DNA of 53,841 nucleotides from JBFXAM01 sp050184295 (lineage in GTDB: Bacteria; Planctomycetota; Phycisphaerae; UBA1845; Fen-1342). Under the pieces are notes generated by a model. The model was not told the DNA's origin, did no database searches, and saw only the letters and a program-made list of their open reading frames with translations. The stretch is from the NCBI GenBank assembly GCA_050184295.1, contig JBFXAM010000015.1:1-53841 (forward strand), in the 5' to 3' direction. Both the position numbers and the translations under genes were made by a program. Positions 16,173 to 24,820 of this stretch are shown piece by piece. Every line of letters begins with the position of its first letter. Position 1 is the stretch's first letter.

Positions 16173-18029
16173 TCAGCGTCTCCGATGCGTGCATCGCCGC
16201 TTAACGAGCCACAGCGGCGCGAGGACGACCCCTGCCAACATGCTGCCGGGACCGCAAAGTCCGCAGGCGGTGGGCGACATCGTCTGGCAGACGTCTCCTA
16301 CGCCGTCGTCATCGGCGTCCGCTTGCTCGGGGTTCGCGACGTTTGGGCAGTTGTCCGTCGAATCCGGCACCCCGTCGCCGTCGGAATCGGTCGCGTCACC
16401 ACCGCCGCCGCCACCGCCGCCACCGCCGCCACCGCCGCCGCCCATGCTTGCCGCTTGGACCGTGGCAACGACCGTGACGGCGTTATTTCCCGGGTTCAAG
16501 TCAGACTCCGTCGCCGCGACGCTGGTCGTCAGGCTCGCGGCGCCGACCTGCGTCGGTGCGACGACGATCGTTGTCGTGGCGCTCGCTCCGGCGGCGATCG
16601 TGCCCAGCGCGCAGGTGACCGGTCCGCTTCCACTGCACGAGCCCTGTGAGGCGGTCGCGAGAACCAGCGCGGCCCCCGCCGGCAGCGTGTCGGTGAGCGT
16701 CACATTCGTGGCCGCCACCGGGCCGGCGTTCGAGACCGTGATTGTGTAGGTCAGATTGTCGCCGACCGTCACCGGGTCCGGTGCTGCCGTCGCGGTGACG
16801 CCGACGTCGGCCTGCGCCAGGTCGAAGCGCAGCACGCGGTGGTTCAGCCGGTCGCTGACGTACAAGTTGCCGCGCGCGTCGAGCGCCACGCCCGCCGGGT
16901 CTTGCAGCGCGTTCGCACTGACGCCGCCGGTGTTCGCGGTCGCGGTTGTGAAGTTCGGCTGTCCGAACACGCGGCCGGCCACCGAGTTCGTTAGTGGATT
17001 GCTGTACTCGAGCACGCGGTTGTTCAGCGCGTCCGCGACATACAAGTTTCCGGTGACCGAATCGACCGCCACGGTCGCCGAGGCACCGGAGAAGTGGATC
17101 GTGCCGGCGCTGATGCCGCCGTTGTTGGCCGTGTTGGACGCGAAATCGGGCTGGCCGAAGACGCGCGCGGCGGCTTTGCCGTTGGCCAGCGGCGCGAGGA
17201 ACAGCATCACACGGTTATTGAACTCATCGCCGACGTACAGGTTGCCCGCCGAATCCAGCGCCGCGCCGCTGCAATGGTCCAGCCCGGTCTGGGTCAGGTT
17301 GCCGCCGGCGGTGGTGAGATTCGGCTGGCCGATGACGGTGTTCGCGGTGGCGCTGGTGAGCGGGGTCGAGTAGATCGAGACACGCGACAGGAACCGATCG
17401 GCGCAGTAGAGGCGATCCGCGGCGTCGACCGCAATCCCGTCGGGATTTCCGAGATTGTCGGCGGTGGCCGTCACGAGGCTGGCCTGGTTCGCGGTCGCGA
17501 AGCTGCCGGCCTGTCCGAACACGCGCGTCGCCGGCATGTTCGTGGCGAACGGGGGCTCGTAACCGAGGATCCGGAAGTTCAGCGAATCCGCAACGTAGAG
17601 CCGCCCCGCGCTGTCGGTGGCCACGCTTTTCGGTCCGTTCAAAGTCCTTTCCGTTGGGTTTGCCCCGCCCTGATTGGCGGCATTGCTGGTGAAGTCCGGC
17701 TGCCCGAAGACGATGTCGGCCGCCTCTCCGTTCGTGAACGCGGCGGCGCTGGGCCAGCTCAGCACGCGGTGGTTCAAGCTGTCCGCCACGAACAACCGAC
17801 CCGACGCGCGGTCGACGACCAGCCCGCGCGGCTCATTGAGCGAGTTCGCCGCCGGCGCCCCGCCGCGATTGGCCGCCCCCGATGCGAAGTCCGCTTGTCC
17901 CAGAACAGCGTCCGCGGCGGCGTCGCCGAACTCGGCGTGAGCCGCAGGGCCAGTCCCGGCCGTCGCAAGCGCGAGGGCACCGAGCGACCAGATTCGCAGG
18001 CGCAGCGACATACCGACTCCCTTTGCCAT
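16173..18029 (-). CDS. Secreted NHL beta-propeller/DUF11/TSP3 protein with Cys-Gly C-terminal anchor
   Basis: The 618-residue surface protein, in order: signal peptide (ends AAHAEF); six NHL repeats (for example GRLFVADSLNHRVLSW, GNLYVGDEFNNRVMLF), each followed by a VFGQPDF-type linker, forming a six-bladed propeller; one DUF11 domain (VTVGDNLTYTITVSNAGP); an uninterrupted run of 15 Gly; a calcium-binding thrombospondin type-3 stretch (DSDGDGVPDSTDNCP); and a C-terminal CGLCGPG followed by a hydrophobic helix and Arg-rich end. The tail looks like a sorting signal. The start at 18029 has GAGGTG about 8 nt upstream; ATG 18011 (GGAG at 5 nt) is also possible. It is convergent with the GT2 gene. 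Confidence 0.85.
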   Translation of the reverse strand: MAKGVGMSLRLRIWSLGALALATAGTGPAAHAEFGDAAADAVLGQADFASGAANRGGAPAANSLNEPRGLVVDRASGRLFVADSLNHRVLSWPSAAAFTNGEAADIVFGQPDFTSNAANQGGANPTERTLNGPKSVATDSAGRLYVADSLNFRILGYEPPFATNMPATRVFGQAGSFATANQASLVTATADNLGNPDGIAVDAADRLYCADRFLSRVSIYSTPLTSATANTVIGQPNLTTAGGNLTQTGLDHCSGAALDSAGNLYVGDEFNNRVMLFLAPLANGKAAARVFGQPDFASNTANNGGISAGTIHFSGASATVAVDSVTGNLYVADALNNRVLEYSNPLTNSVAGRVFGQPNFTTATANTGGVSANALQDPAGVALDARGNLYVSDRLNHRVLRFDLAQADVGVTATAAPDPVTVGDNLTYTITVSNAGPVAATNVTLTDTLPAGAALVLATASQGSCSGSGPVTCALGTIAAGASATTTIVVAPTQVGAASLTTSVAATESDLNPGNNAVTVVATVQAASMGGGGGGGGGGGGGGGDATDSDGDGVPDSTDNCPNVANPEQADADDDGVGDVCQTMSPTACGLCGPGSMLAGVVLAPLWLVKRRCTHRRR

Positions 18030-18132
18030 TGCTAAACACCTCATGAGCACAGCGCGTTGCCACGCCGCCCGACCGCGCGCAGAAATCCCATCACGACGCC
18101 CCCGCCGGCTCGCGCGACAGCGGTGCGTCGGT

Positions 18133-18164
18133 GGGGTGCGATCGCACCCCTGACGCTCACTATA
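18133..18164 (-). promoter_or_regulatory. -10 element followed by 18-bp perfect palindrome, upstream of the NHL protein gene
   Basis: GGGGTGCGATCGCACCCC (18133-18150) is a perfect palindrome. On the minus strand a TATAGT -10 hexamer (18164-18159) lies just upstream, so the palindrome would sit at about +2 to +19. The -35 is weak. This is the usual geometry of a repressor operator or a 5'-end RNA hairpin. Confidence 0.5.
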
Positions 18165-18661
18165 GCGGTGAAGTCAGCCTCGATGGACACGCCGCGTGGC
18201 CTTCGCGCGCCCGGATGCCCCACGCGATCGGCGTCGGCCGGTTCGTCCGGTGTGCCTTGCGACGGGCTGGCGCCGTCAATCGCACGCACTCAATCCACGC
18301 ATCCGCGGGCAATCGCCGGCGCGCGCGCGGTCTCGCTCGGACTGAATCCGATCGCGAACGGTGAGCCCGCCCGGCGCGCCGCCATGCGCGGCCCGCTTCA
18401 GTGACGATTGGAACACCGCGTCGCACTATTCCTACGGTTGGTATGGCAGTCCCGGCCCGTCATTTCGGCGGAACAACGGCCGACCGGCCGCCGAACCCGT
18501 GCAGTCCGCCGCGTTTTTTGCGAGGCCGTACACTACTGTACTTGGACACAATTGGTGCATCGTGGGTGGGTCGGGCATCCTGCCCGCCCGATTTCGGCCC
18601 GCGGTCCGGCGGGGTGCCCGCCCCAGCCTTCCACATGATGCAAACAGCGTGGCCGACGACA
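18165..18661. other. Intergenic region, no gene seen
   Basis: About 500 bp without a convincing reading frame on either strand. Apart from the inverted repeat at 18564-18628, nothing structured was recognised. Confidence 0.45.
18564..18628. repeat. REP-like imperfect inverted repeat
   Basis: The left arm contains GGGTCGGGCATCCTGCCCG and the right arm GGCGGGGTGCCCGCCCCAGCC, which are imperfect reverse complements; the left arm is itself palindromic (CGGGCA/TGCCCG). The style matches the other extragenic palindromes in this window, but the sequence family differs. Confidence 0.5.
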
Positions 18662-19063
18662 CTACATTTGCCGAAGCTGCCGCAATTCGAGCCGATGTCC
18701 GGTCGGGTCCGTCACGACGAGCGCGTCGTCGCTGATCCCGAAGCCGCGGGTTCGCGTGTACGCCTGCTCATGCTCCTTGAGGCGTGCTTCGGCGGCGTCG
18801 AGCGAGGGGACGGCGAGTGTGCAGCGCCGGCGCATGGGCTCGGTGGGCGGGTCGTGGCGCAACTGGAGCAGGATGCCGCGCCGGGCGTCGCCGGCGCCGA
18901 ATCCGCCGGGGATTTGCCGTTCCGGCGGCCACAGCCCGAAGCCGAGCACGCGCGTATAGAAATGCTCGACGAGCGCGCGGCGTTCGGCGGCGAAGCCGAG
19001 GCGCACCTCGCGGATGCTGTGGAGCGTCGGGAGCGGATCGCGGTTGGGCTGAAGAATCGGCAT
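18662..19063 (-). CDS. VOC-superfamily (glyoxalase/dioxygenase-like) protein
   Basis: The 133-residue single-domain protein has VOC features: HSIREVRLGFAAERRALVEH with FYTRVLGFGLWP, GILLQLRHDPPTEP, and the C-terminal strand VVTDPTGHRLELRQL, whose Glu is a typical metal ligand. The N-terminal His ligand is not obvious, so metal binding and catalysis are uncertain. It stands alone between a repeat-bearing gap and tRNA-Glu on the same strand. No strong ribosome-binding site precedes the ATG. Confidence 0.75.
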   Translation of the reverse strand: MPILQPNRDPLPTLHSIREVRLGFAAERRALVEHFYTRVLGFGLWPPERQIPGGFGAGDARRGILLQLRHDPPTEPMRRRCTLAVPSLDAAEARLKEHEQAYTRTRGFGISDDALVVTDPTGHRLELRQLRQM

Positions 19064-19275
19064 GCGGGCGTCGTCCGAGATCCGACCGAGGCGCGCCGGT
19101 CGCTCCTCTGGTTGACGATTATCACCGGGCGGTTCGGCGCTGTCAGCCAGGGTTTGTGGGCGGGTGCGGGCTCTGCCGCGGCGCGCGAACGCGTGAGCAA
19201 ACCGTGAGGGCGTGCGCAGGGTGCGTGCGGGCCCGCCGCGGTGCGCGGCGGCCGATGACGCAATGGCGGAAGGAC

Positions 19276-19348
19276 TGCCCCCAAGGGGATTCGAACCCCT
19301 GTTCTCGGCTTGAAAAGCCGGTGTCCTGGGCCTCTAGACGATGGGGGC
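19276..19348 (-). tRNA. tRNA-Glu (UUC)
   Basis: The minus strand folds as a complete 73-nt cloverleaf. The acceptor GCCCCCA pairs with TGGGGGC; the anticodon stem CCGGC/GCCG(A) holds loop TTTTCAA with anticodon TTC; the T arm is AGGGG-TTCGAAT-CCCCT; the discriminator is A. The 3' CCA is not encoded. A consensus promoter lies about 65 nt upstream. Confidence 0.97.
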
Positions 19349-19414
19349 CGCTGCTGGGTCGTCGGACGGAGATCGGCGCCGCACGTGCCGCGTACGTCTC
19401 GACGAAAGTCCGGG

Positions 19415-19443
19415 ATTCTAGGGACGCGCGTCGCCGACGTCAA
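19415..19443 (-). promoter_or_regulatory. Sigma-70-type promoter of tRNA-Glu
   Basis: On the minus strand TTGACG (19443-19438) and TAGAAT (19420-19415) are exactly 17 nt apart, upstream of the tRNA 5' end at 19348. This is among the best consensus matches in the window. Confidence 0.7.
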
Positions 19444-19463
19444 ACATGCCGCGACGCCGGGCA

Positions 19464-19579
19464 GCGGGTCAGTTTCGTGAAAAAGTGAATTCGAAAGGGT
19501 GGTACGGGCGTCTCGCCCGTGTCTGCCGCACGAACGGGCGAGACGTCCGTACCGCGCGGATCAAATTGACCCACTACCC
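19464..19579. repeat. Dispersed hairpin repeat, copy 1
   Basis: Begins AGCGGGTCAGTTTCGTGAAA and ends TTGACCCACTACC, with a central hairpin: arms GGTACGGGCGTCTCGCCCGT and ACGGGCGAGACGTCCGTACC around a 13-nt loop GTCTGCCGCACGA. A second copy lies at 49444-49553. The outer ends are imperfect inverted repeats (GGGTCAGTTT versus AATTGACCC). No open frame is inside. It fits a non-autonomous mobile element or REP/BIME-type repeat. Confidence 0.85.
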
Positions 19580-19666
19580 GACGGCGGTCGCCAATGGAGC
19601 ACGCGTTCGCGCGGCGTTTGAGCGCGGGGGTTGTTCGAACGGCGCCGCGCGCGGTCTGGCGGCTCG

Positions 19667-21649
19667 CTACGAGAGCACGAACACGTCCATCAGTTTGTCG
19701 CCGATCCCGACAATCGCGGCGCCGGCAATCACCCCGGCACAGATCGACTCCTGCGACTTGAACCAGATCTCGTGTCCGGTCGTGCCCGTCGTGCGATAGC
19801 GCCGGCCCATGCCCCAGAAGAACAGCGAGCCAACCCACATCGCGAGCGTCGCGTCGGGCGGCAGCACCACCCCGAGTCCAATCGACACCGGCGAGAGCGG
19901 AAAACGGCCGCGGGTCGTCAAGCGCAACGCCTCGAACAACACGCCCGCGATGGCGGCGCCGGCGACGGACCATTGGACCGAACTGGGCAGTGACGCAAAA
20001 TCGAAGCCGCGCGCGATGATGTCGGCGACGCCTTTCCATTGCAGCGCCGCGGGAAACGTAAACGCGCTGTTCTCCGGCGCCATCACGTTCATCAGTGCGT
20101 TGGGCTCGGTGCCGATCGGACCGCGCGGAATGAACATGGCGAAGAAGAGGGGCGTCGACGCCAGCGCGCCGGCGATGATGCCGATCGCGTGTCCGATCGC
20201 CTGCTGGCGCGGCTTGGCGCCGAGCATGTAGCCGGGCTTGATGTCGGAGAGCAGGTTGGCGGAGTTGGACGCGACCTCGGAGGTGATCCCGGCGGTCATG
20301 AGGTTGGTCGCGGGGTTGGCGCGGTCGATCGCGCCGAACGTGAACTGGGTGATCTTGCTGAGCGCGCCGGTGGGCGTCCACGACGTCAGCGCCATCGCGT
20401 TGGCACAGATCAGGCTGAGCGCGAACACCATCGGCAGCGACGCGAGCGCCAGCCACCACTTCACGCCGAAGAACTCCTGCGCCATCCAGGCGGCGATCAG
20501 AGCGAGAATGGGGATTCCGACCCACGAAAGCCAGAGCGGCAGCTCGATGCGACCCAGGATGTCGCTGCCCGGTTTGCGTCGCGCAAAAATCCCCGCGAAC
20601 GCGCCCAGGATCATCTTCGGCTTGGCGAACAGGGCCACCAGCGATCCGACGACCATGATCGTCACGCCCCACCAGATCGCCCAGTTGTTCACGATCGCGA
20701 CGCGCCCGTAGTGGACCACGCCGGCGGCGTCGGTCGACGCGGGGATGTCGCCGCGGTGAATCGCCCAGGGTGCAAGGATCGCGAAGTTGATGATCGCGCC
20801 GAGCAGCAGGCTGGTCGTGATCTTCGGCCCCATCAGCCCGCCGGCGCCGATCATCGCGAGATCGAGCCCGGGCCGCAGCGCGAGTTCGCGCAATTCGATG
20901 CCGGCGATTTTGGGCGTGCTCCACCCGTACTTCGCGGCGAGCGTGTAGTACCACTCGTCGAGTTTTTCGGGGATGTAGAGCGCGGTCTTGAACCCCAGCA
21001 GCTTGACTTGCAACCAGGTCTGGTACGCATGCCCGGCGAAGAACTGAATGACGCCGGCGATCGCGCCGGCAACCGCGAGCGTCCGGGCCTGGAGCATCCC
21101 GGCCGCAGTGCTGCCCGAGTGGTAGAGCGCGTCGAGCACCACGCCGCACGCGCGGCCCTCGGGAAACGGCTGTTGCTCGTCATTGATGAAGCGCCGTTTC
21201 ATCGGGAACGCAACCAGCACGCCCATGAGCGAAAGCAGGATGTTCCAGAGCAGGATCTGGTAAGCGGGGATGACCGTGTTGGTCATCCACATGTACGCGA
21301 CCAGGCTGGAGAGCAGGGGCATGGTCATGTAGCCGGCCGCGGTCGCGATCGACTGCATGCAGTTGTTCTCGAGCACCGACATGTCGCGCATGCCGAACGA
21401 CGAGAGGATCTTGAACATCCCGTACGCGAGGATGACCGATGTCAGCCCGACGCCGAGCGTGATGCCGGTCTTGGCGCCGACGTAGAGATTGGTGGCGGAG
21501 AGGACTCCGCCGAGGAAGAAGCCGGTGATTCCCGCCCGCAGCGTGAGCTGGGGCATGTCGCCCTTGAAGACGTTCTCGAACCACCAGCGGTCTTTTTGTT
21601 CGAGCGACCAGGTGCGCGTTTGCTCGTCGGTCAGGTGTTGCAGGGCCAT
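19667..21649 (-). CDS. OPT-family transporter (compact form)
   Basis: The 660-residue polytopic membrane protein of the oligopeptide transporter superfamily contains the typical early segment GGVLSATNLYVGAKTGITLG, VLENNCMQSIATAAGYM, PMKRRFINDEQQPFPEG and, late, SNSANLLSDIKPGYMLGAKP. Many hydrophobic helices are visible (about 14-16). Substrates of bacterial members include oligopeptides and metal chelates; none can be assigned. It is paralogous to the divergently transcribed gene at 21867 and lacks that protein's large loop insertion: its loop after PWAIHRGDI is only about 25 residues. It is followed by the dispersed repeat. Confidence 0.92.
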   Translation of the reverse strand: MALQHLTDEQTRTWSLEQKDRWWFENVFKGDMPQLTLRAGITGFFLGGVLSATNLYVGAKTGITLGVGLTSVILAYGMFKILSSFGMRDMSVLENNCMQSIATAAGYMTMPLLSSLVAYMWMTNTVIPAYQILLWNILLSLMGVLVAFPMKRRFINDEQQPFPEGRACGVVLDALYHSGSTAAGMLQARTLAVAGAIAGVIQFFAGHAYQTWLQVKLLGFKTALYIPEKLDEWYYTLAAKYGWSTPKIAGIELRELALRPGLDLAMIGAGGLMGPKITTSLLLGAIINFAILAPWAIHRGDIPASTDAAGVVHYGRVAIVNNWAIWWGVTIMVVGSLVALFAKPKMILGAFAGIFARRKPGSDILGRIELPLWLSWVGIPILALIAAWMAQEFFGVKWWLALASLPMVFALSLICANAMALTSWTPTGALSKITQFTFGAIDRANPATNLMTAGITSEVASNSANLLSDIKPGYMLGAKPRQQAIGHAIGIIAGALASTPLFFAMFIPRGPIGTEPNALMNVMAPENSAFTFPAALQWKGVADIIARGFDFASLPSSVQWSVAGAAIAGVLFEALRLTTRGRFPLSPVSIGLGVVLPPDATLAMWVGSLFFWGMGRRYRTTGTTGHEIWFKSQESICAGVIAGAAIVGIGDKLMDVFVLS

Positions 21650-21866
21650 GCGTCCAACCTTCGCTCAGCGGGGTTCCGGCTCCGAGACGGGCAAACCGTA
21701 GGTGACGCGTTACGCCGAATCAAGCGGCAGCGGCGCCCGCGTCGCTTGAATTTGTGGGCCGCCGACGGAAGAATCGGGGTTTGTGGGCCGGCGGCGGCCG
21801 CCGACCGGCCGCTGGTGGCGCGAGCGACATCGATCCGGCGCGTAACTCTCTCCAGGATTCGCCTTC

Positions 21867-24671
21867 ATGGCCAAACCGCAAGACTCCGGCGCTCACGCGA
21901 GCGCATCACACGGCTCGGACCACGACCCGATGGCCGGCTACGAACTCCCGCTCGAAGGGTTCACGGGCACACCCGACGAGATTGAGCGGCAGTGGTACGA
22001 GCGGTGCTACAAGGGGCGCGGCGACTCGATGCTCCAGCTCACCTGGCGTGCCGTGCTCATGGGTTCGGTGCTCGGCAGCGTGCTGTCGCTCACGAACATC
22101 TACATCGGGTTGAAGGCGGGGTGGGCGTTCGGCGTCGCAATCACCGCGTGCATTCTCTCGTACGCGATCTGGACGGGGTTTTATCGCCTCGGCCTGGCGC
22201 GGACGAAGATGACGATTCTCGAGAACAACTGCATGCAGTCGACGGCGTCGTCGGCCGGCTACTCCACCGGCGGCACGCTGATCTCCGCGTTCGCCGCGTA
22301 CATCATGCTCAACAACGCGACGTTGCCCCTGCCGGTCATGTTCGCGTGGGTGTTCTTCCTGTCCGTGCTCGGCGTGACGATGGCGATTCCGATGAAGCGC
22401 CAAATGATCAACATCGAGCAGTTGCGCTTTCCGAGCGGCGTCGCGGCGGCGGAAACGCTCAAGGCGCTCCATGCGCATGGTGACGAAGGCATGCGCTCCG
22501 CGCAGGCGCTCGGCATCGCGGGCGTGCTCGCCGCGATCAGCAAGTTCTGGATGGAGGGACTCGCGCTCGTCCACAGCAAGCTCGCCGCCTTCAGCCTCGC
22601 CAACGTCTGGCAAGGCTGGAACCAGGCCATCTTCGGACCGGTCTGGATGTCGCGCACCGTCATGGTCTCGTGGGAGCCGATGTTCATCGCCGCCGGCGCC
22701 ATCACCGGCGTGCGCGTCTGCACCAGCATGCTCATCGGCGGCGTGCTGTGCTGGATGGTCTTTGTGCCGTGGGGGCTCGATCGCGGCATCATCACGCTGA
22801 GCGTCAGCGAGCCGCTGCCTATCGTCGCGAACGGGTTGGAATTCCGGAAGACCGAACGGTTGTCGAAGTACCTCTCGTTCAACCCGCAGGCGCGGACGTT
22901 GAAGTGGGAAGGCGTGATGACGCCGGACGACCGCGCGACGCTCGAATCGCTTTCGGACGACCCCTGGTATCGCAACGTGGTCGAGCGTCTCTACGTCCGT
23001 TCGCAGTTCCAGGCGGCGTTCGCGCTGCCGATGTGGCCGAGCGGCCTGGCGCTGCCGGCGGAGCTGCAAAGCGTCGTGAAGTATGACGCACACAAAGGCG
23101 AACTCGTGATGCCGCAGATCGTCGCGCCCGAGACGATCGCGAAGCTGGAGGCGCTGAGCGCGGCGCCGGAGTATCGCAGCGCGCTCGCGCACCTGGTCGC
23201 GCGCTCGACGCTGCCGAGCTATGAGCCGCTCTGGGCCGCGAGTGATCTGAAGGCGCTGCCGGCGCACGCCGCGATTCCCGACGCGCTCGGCGGGCGGCTC
23301 GCGCACGACAAGGAGCTCGGCAAGCTGCTCTGGCGCGGGCCGATGACGGCGGACGATCGGACGCGCGTCGAGGCGATCAGCGAGGATGCGGGATTTCGTG
23401 CCGCCGTCGCGGCGCTCGCGGACGCGTCCGCAGCGCGCTCGCTGGCGCTGCCTCTGCCCGAGGACGTCGCGGCAGTCGTGCGTTATGACGCCGCGAACGC
23501 CGCGCTGCGCGCGACCGGGCCGATCTCCGACGAGCAGAGTGCGGCCTGGGAGAAGGCTTGGGAGTCGGACCCCATACTGGCGCGCAGCATTCCGACGCTG
23601 ACGCGCGCCAGCCAGGCCGCCCGCGCCAGCGAGAACTTCCGCGACCTGGTCGCGTGGACGCTGTGGGGCGGAACGGCGTGCATGGTCACGTCCGGGCTGC
23701 TGGCGTTCTTTCTCCAGTGGCGCAGCGCCCTGCGTGCGTTCAGCGGATTCTTCAGCATGTTCGGCAAGCGCCGCGACTCCGGCCGCGCCGACATCGACGC
23801 GATCGAGACGCCGATCTCGTGGTTCCTCACCGGGCAGATCGTTTCGCTGATCGCGATCTCGTGGCTGGCCCATTACAGCTTCGGAATGCCCTATTGGCAG
23901 AGCGTGCTGGCCGTGGTGCTCACGTTCGCGCTCGCGCTGGTCGCGTGCCGCGTCACCGGCGAGACCGACACCACGCCGATCGGCGCCATGGGCAAGATCA
24001 TGCAGCTCAGCTTCGGCGTCGTGCATCCGGCGAAGGTGGCCGGCGACGTCGCCGCGATGAACGTGAACCTGATGGCGGCGAACATCACCGCCGGTGCCGC
24101 GGGCGCGTCGGCCGACCTGCTCACCGACCTCAAGAGCGGCTATCTGCTCGGGGCCCATCCGCGGCGGCAGTTCATCGCGCAGTTCTTCGGCATCTTTGCG
24201 GGCACGCTCGTCACGGTGCTGGCGTTTCGCGTGCTGGTCCCGGACGCCTCCGTGCTCGGGACGAACCAGTTTCCGGCGCCCGCGGCGCAGACCTGGAAAG
24301 GCGTCGCCGAGGCGCTCAGCCAGGGATTGGGCATGCTCGGCCCCGTGAAGGTGTGGTCGATCGCAATCGGCGGATTGGTGGGGATCATCCTGCCGGTGTT
24401 GTCGATGGCGTCACCGACGCGCTTCCGCGCGTTCATCCCGTCGGCGGCAGGCATCGGCCTGGCGTGGGTGTTTCATTGGTACTACGCGCTGCTGTTCTTC
24501 CTCGGGTCGATCATCGGGTGGGTGGTCGAAAAGCGCTGGCCGAAGGCGGCGAAGGACTACACGTTCCCGGTGGCGTCCGGCGTAATCGCGGGCGAGAGCC
24601 TGATGGGCGTCGCGCTGATCTTCTGGGAGAACGGGCCGGAGATTGTCAAAAAGCTGCTGGGGCTGGAATAG
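21867..24671 (+). CDS. OPT-family transporter with large four-repeat loop insertion
   Basis: The 934-residue paralogue of the OPT protein at 19667. Shared landmarks are SLTNIYIGLKAGWAFGVAI, ILENNCMQSTASSAGYSTGG, PMKRQMINIEQLRFPSG and GASADLLTDLKSGYLLGAHP. Between PWGLDRGII (about residue 302) and WTLWGGTACMV (about 595) sits a hydrophilic insertion of about 290 residues. It holds four copies of a 42-residue unit, for example LKWEGVMTPDDRATLESLS and LLWRGPMTADDRTRVEAIS. The insertion replaces a loop of about 25 residues in the paralogue. The start follows a weak ribosome-binding site; the N-terminal 20 residues are His/Ser/Ala-rich. Substrate unknown. Confidence 0.92.
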   Translation: MAKPQDSGAHASASHGSDHDPMAGYELPLEGFTGTPDEIERQWYERCYKGRGDSMLQLTWRAVLMGSVLGSVLSLTNIYIGLKAGWAFGVAITACILSYAIWTGFYRLGLARTKMTILENNCMQSTASSAGYSTGGTLISAFAAYIMLNNATLPLPVMFAWVFFLSVLGVTMAIPMKRQMINIEQLRFPSGVAAAETLKALHAHGDEGMRSAQALGIAGVLAAISKFWMEGLALVHSKLAAFSLANVWQGWNQAIFGPVWMSRTVMVSWEPMFIAAGAITGVRVCTSMLIGGVLCWMVFVPWGLDRGIITLSVSEPLPIVANGLEFRKTERLSKYLSFNPQARTLKWEGVMTPDDRATLESLSDDPWYRNVVERLYVRSQFQAAFALPMWPSGLALPAELQSVVKYDAHKGELVMPQIVAPETIAKLEALSAAPEYRSALAHLVARSTLPSYEPLWAASDLKALPAHAAIPDALGGRLAHDKELGKLLWRGPMTADDRTRVEAISEDAGFRAAVAALADASAARSLALPLPEDVAAVVRYDAANAALRATGPISDEQSAAWEKAWESDPILARSIPTLTRASQAARASENFRDLVAWTLWGGTACMVTSGLLAFFLQWRSALRAFSGFFSMFGKRRDSGRADIDAIETPISWFLTGQIVSLIAISWLAHYSFGMPYWQSVLAVVLTFALALVACRVTGETDTTPIGAMGKIMQLSFGVVHPAKVAGDVAAMNVNLMAANITAGAAGASADLLTDLKSGYLLGAHPRRQFIAQFFGIFAGTLVTVLAFRVLVPDASVLGTNQFPAPAAQTWKGVAEALSQGLGMLGPVKVWSIAIGGLVGIILPVLSMASPTRFRAFIPSAAGIGLAWVFHWYYALLFFLGSIIGWVVEKRWPKAAKDYTFPVASGVIAGESLMGVALIFWENGPEIVKKLLGLE

Positions 24672-24720
24672 ACACTGTCGGCGCAACTCCACACGGAGTG
24701 ATCTCGACGAAGTGATCGCC

Positions 24721-24744
24721 GCCGGCGTCAAGCCGCACGCCGGC
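24721..24744. terminator. GC-rich hairpin between convergent genes
   Basis: GCCGGCGT (24721-24728) pairs perfectly with ACGCCGGC (24737-24744) across an 8-nt loop, between the ends of the OPT gene (+) and the hydrolase gene (-). No T-tract follows on either strand, so its activity as a terminator is uncertain. Confidence 0.4.
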
Positions 24745-24820
24745 GTGTCATGAACCCGCGCCGCGCCACGCGCAATCGCGGCCGGCGTGGAGCGGATTGC
24801 GGTTGCTCGGAGTACCGGCG

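Noticed and set aside
16157..16173. ACCGGC/GCCGGT hairpin between the GT2 and NHL genes as a terminator
   Set aside because: The stem is only 6 bp, overlaps the NHL gene stop, and lacks a T-tract on either strand.
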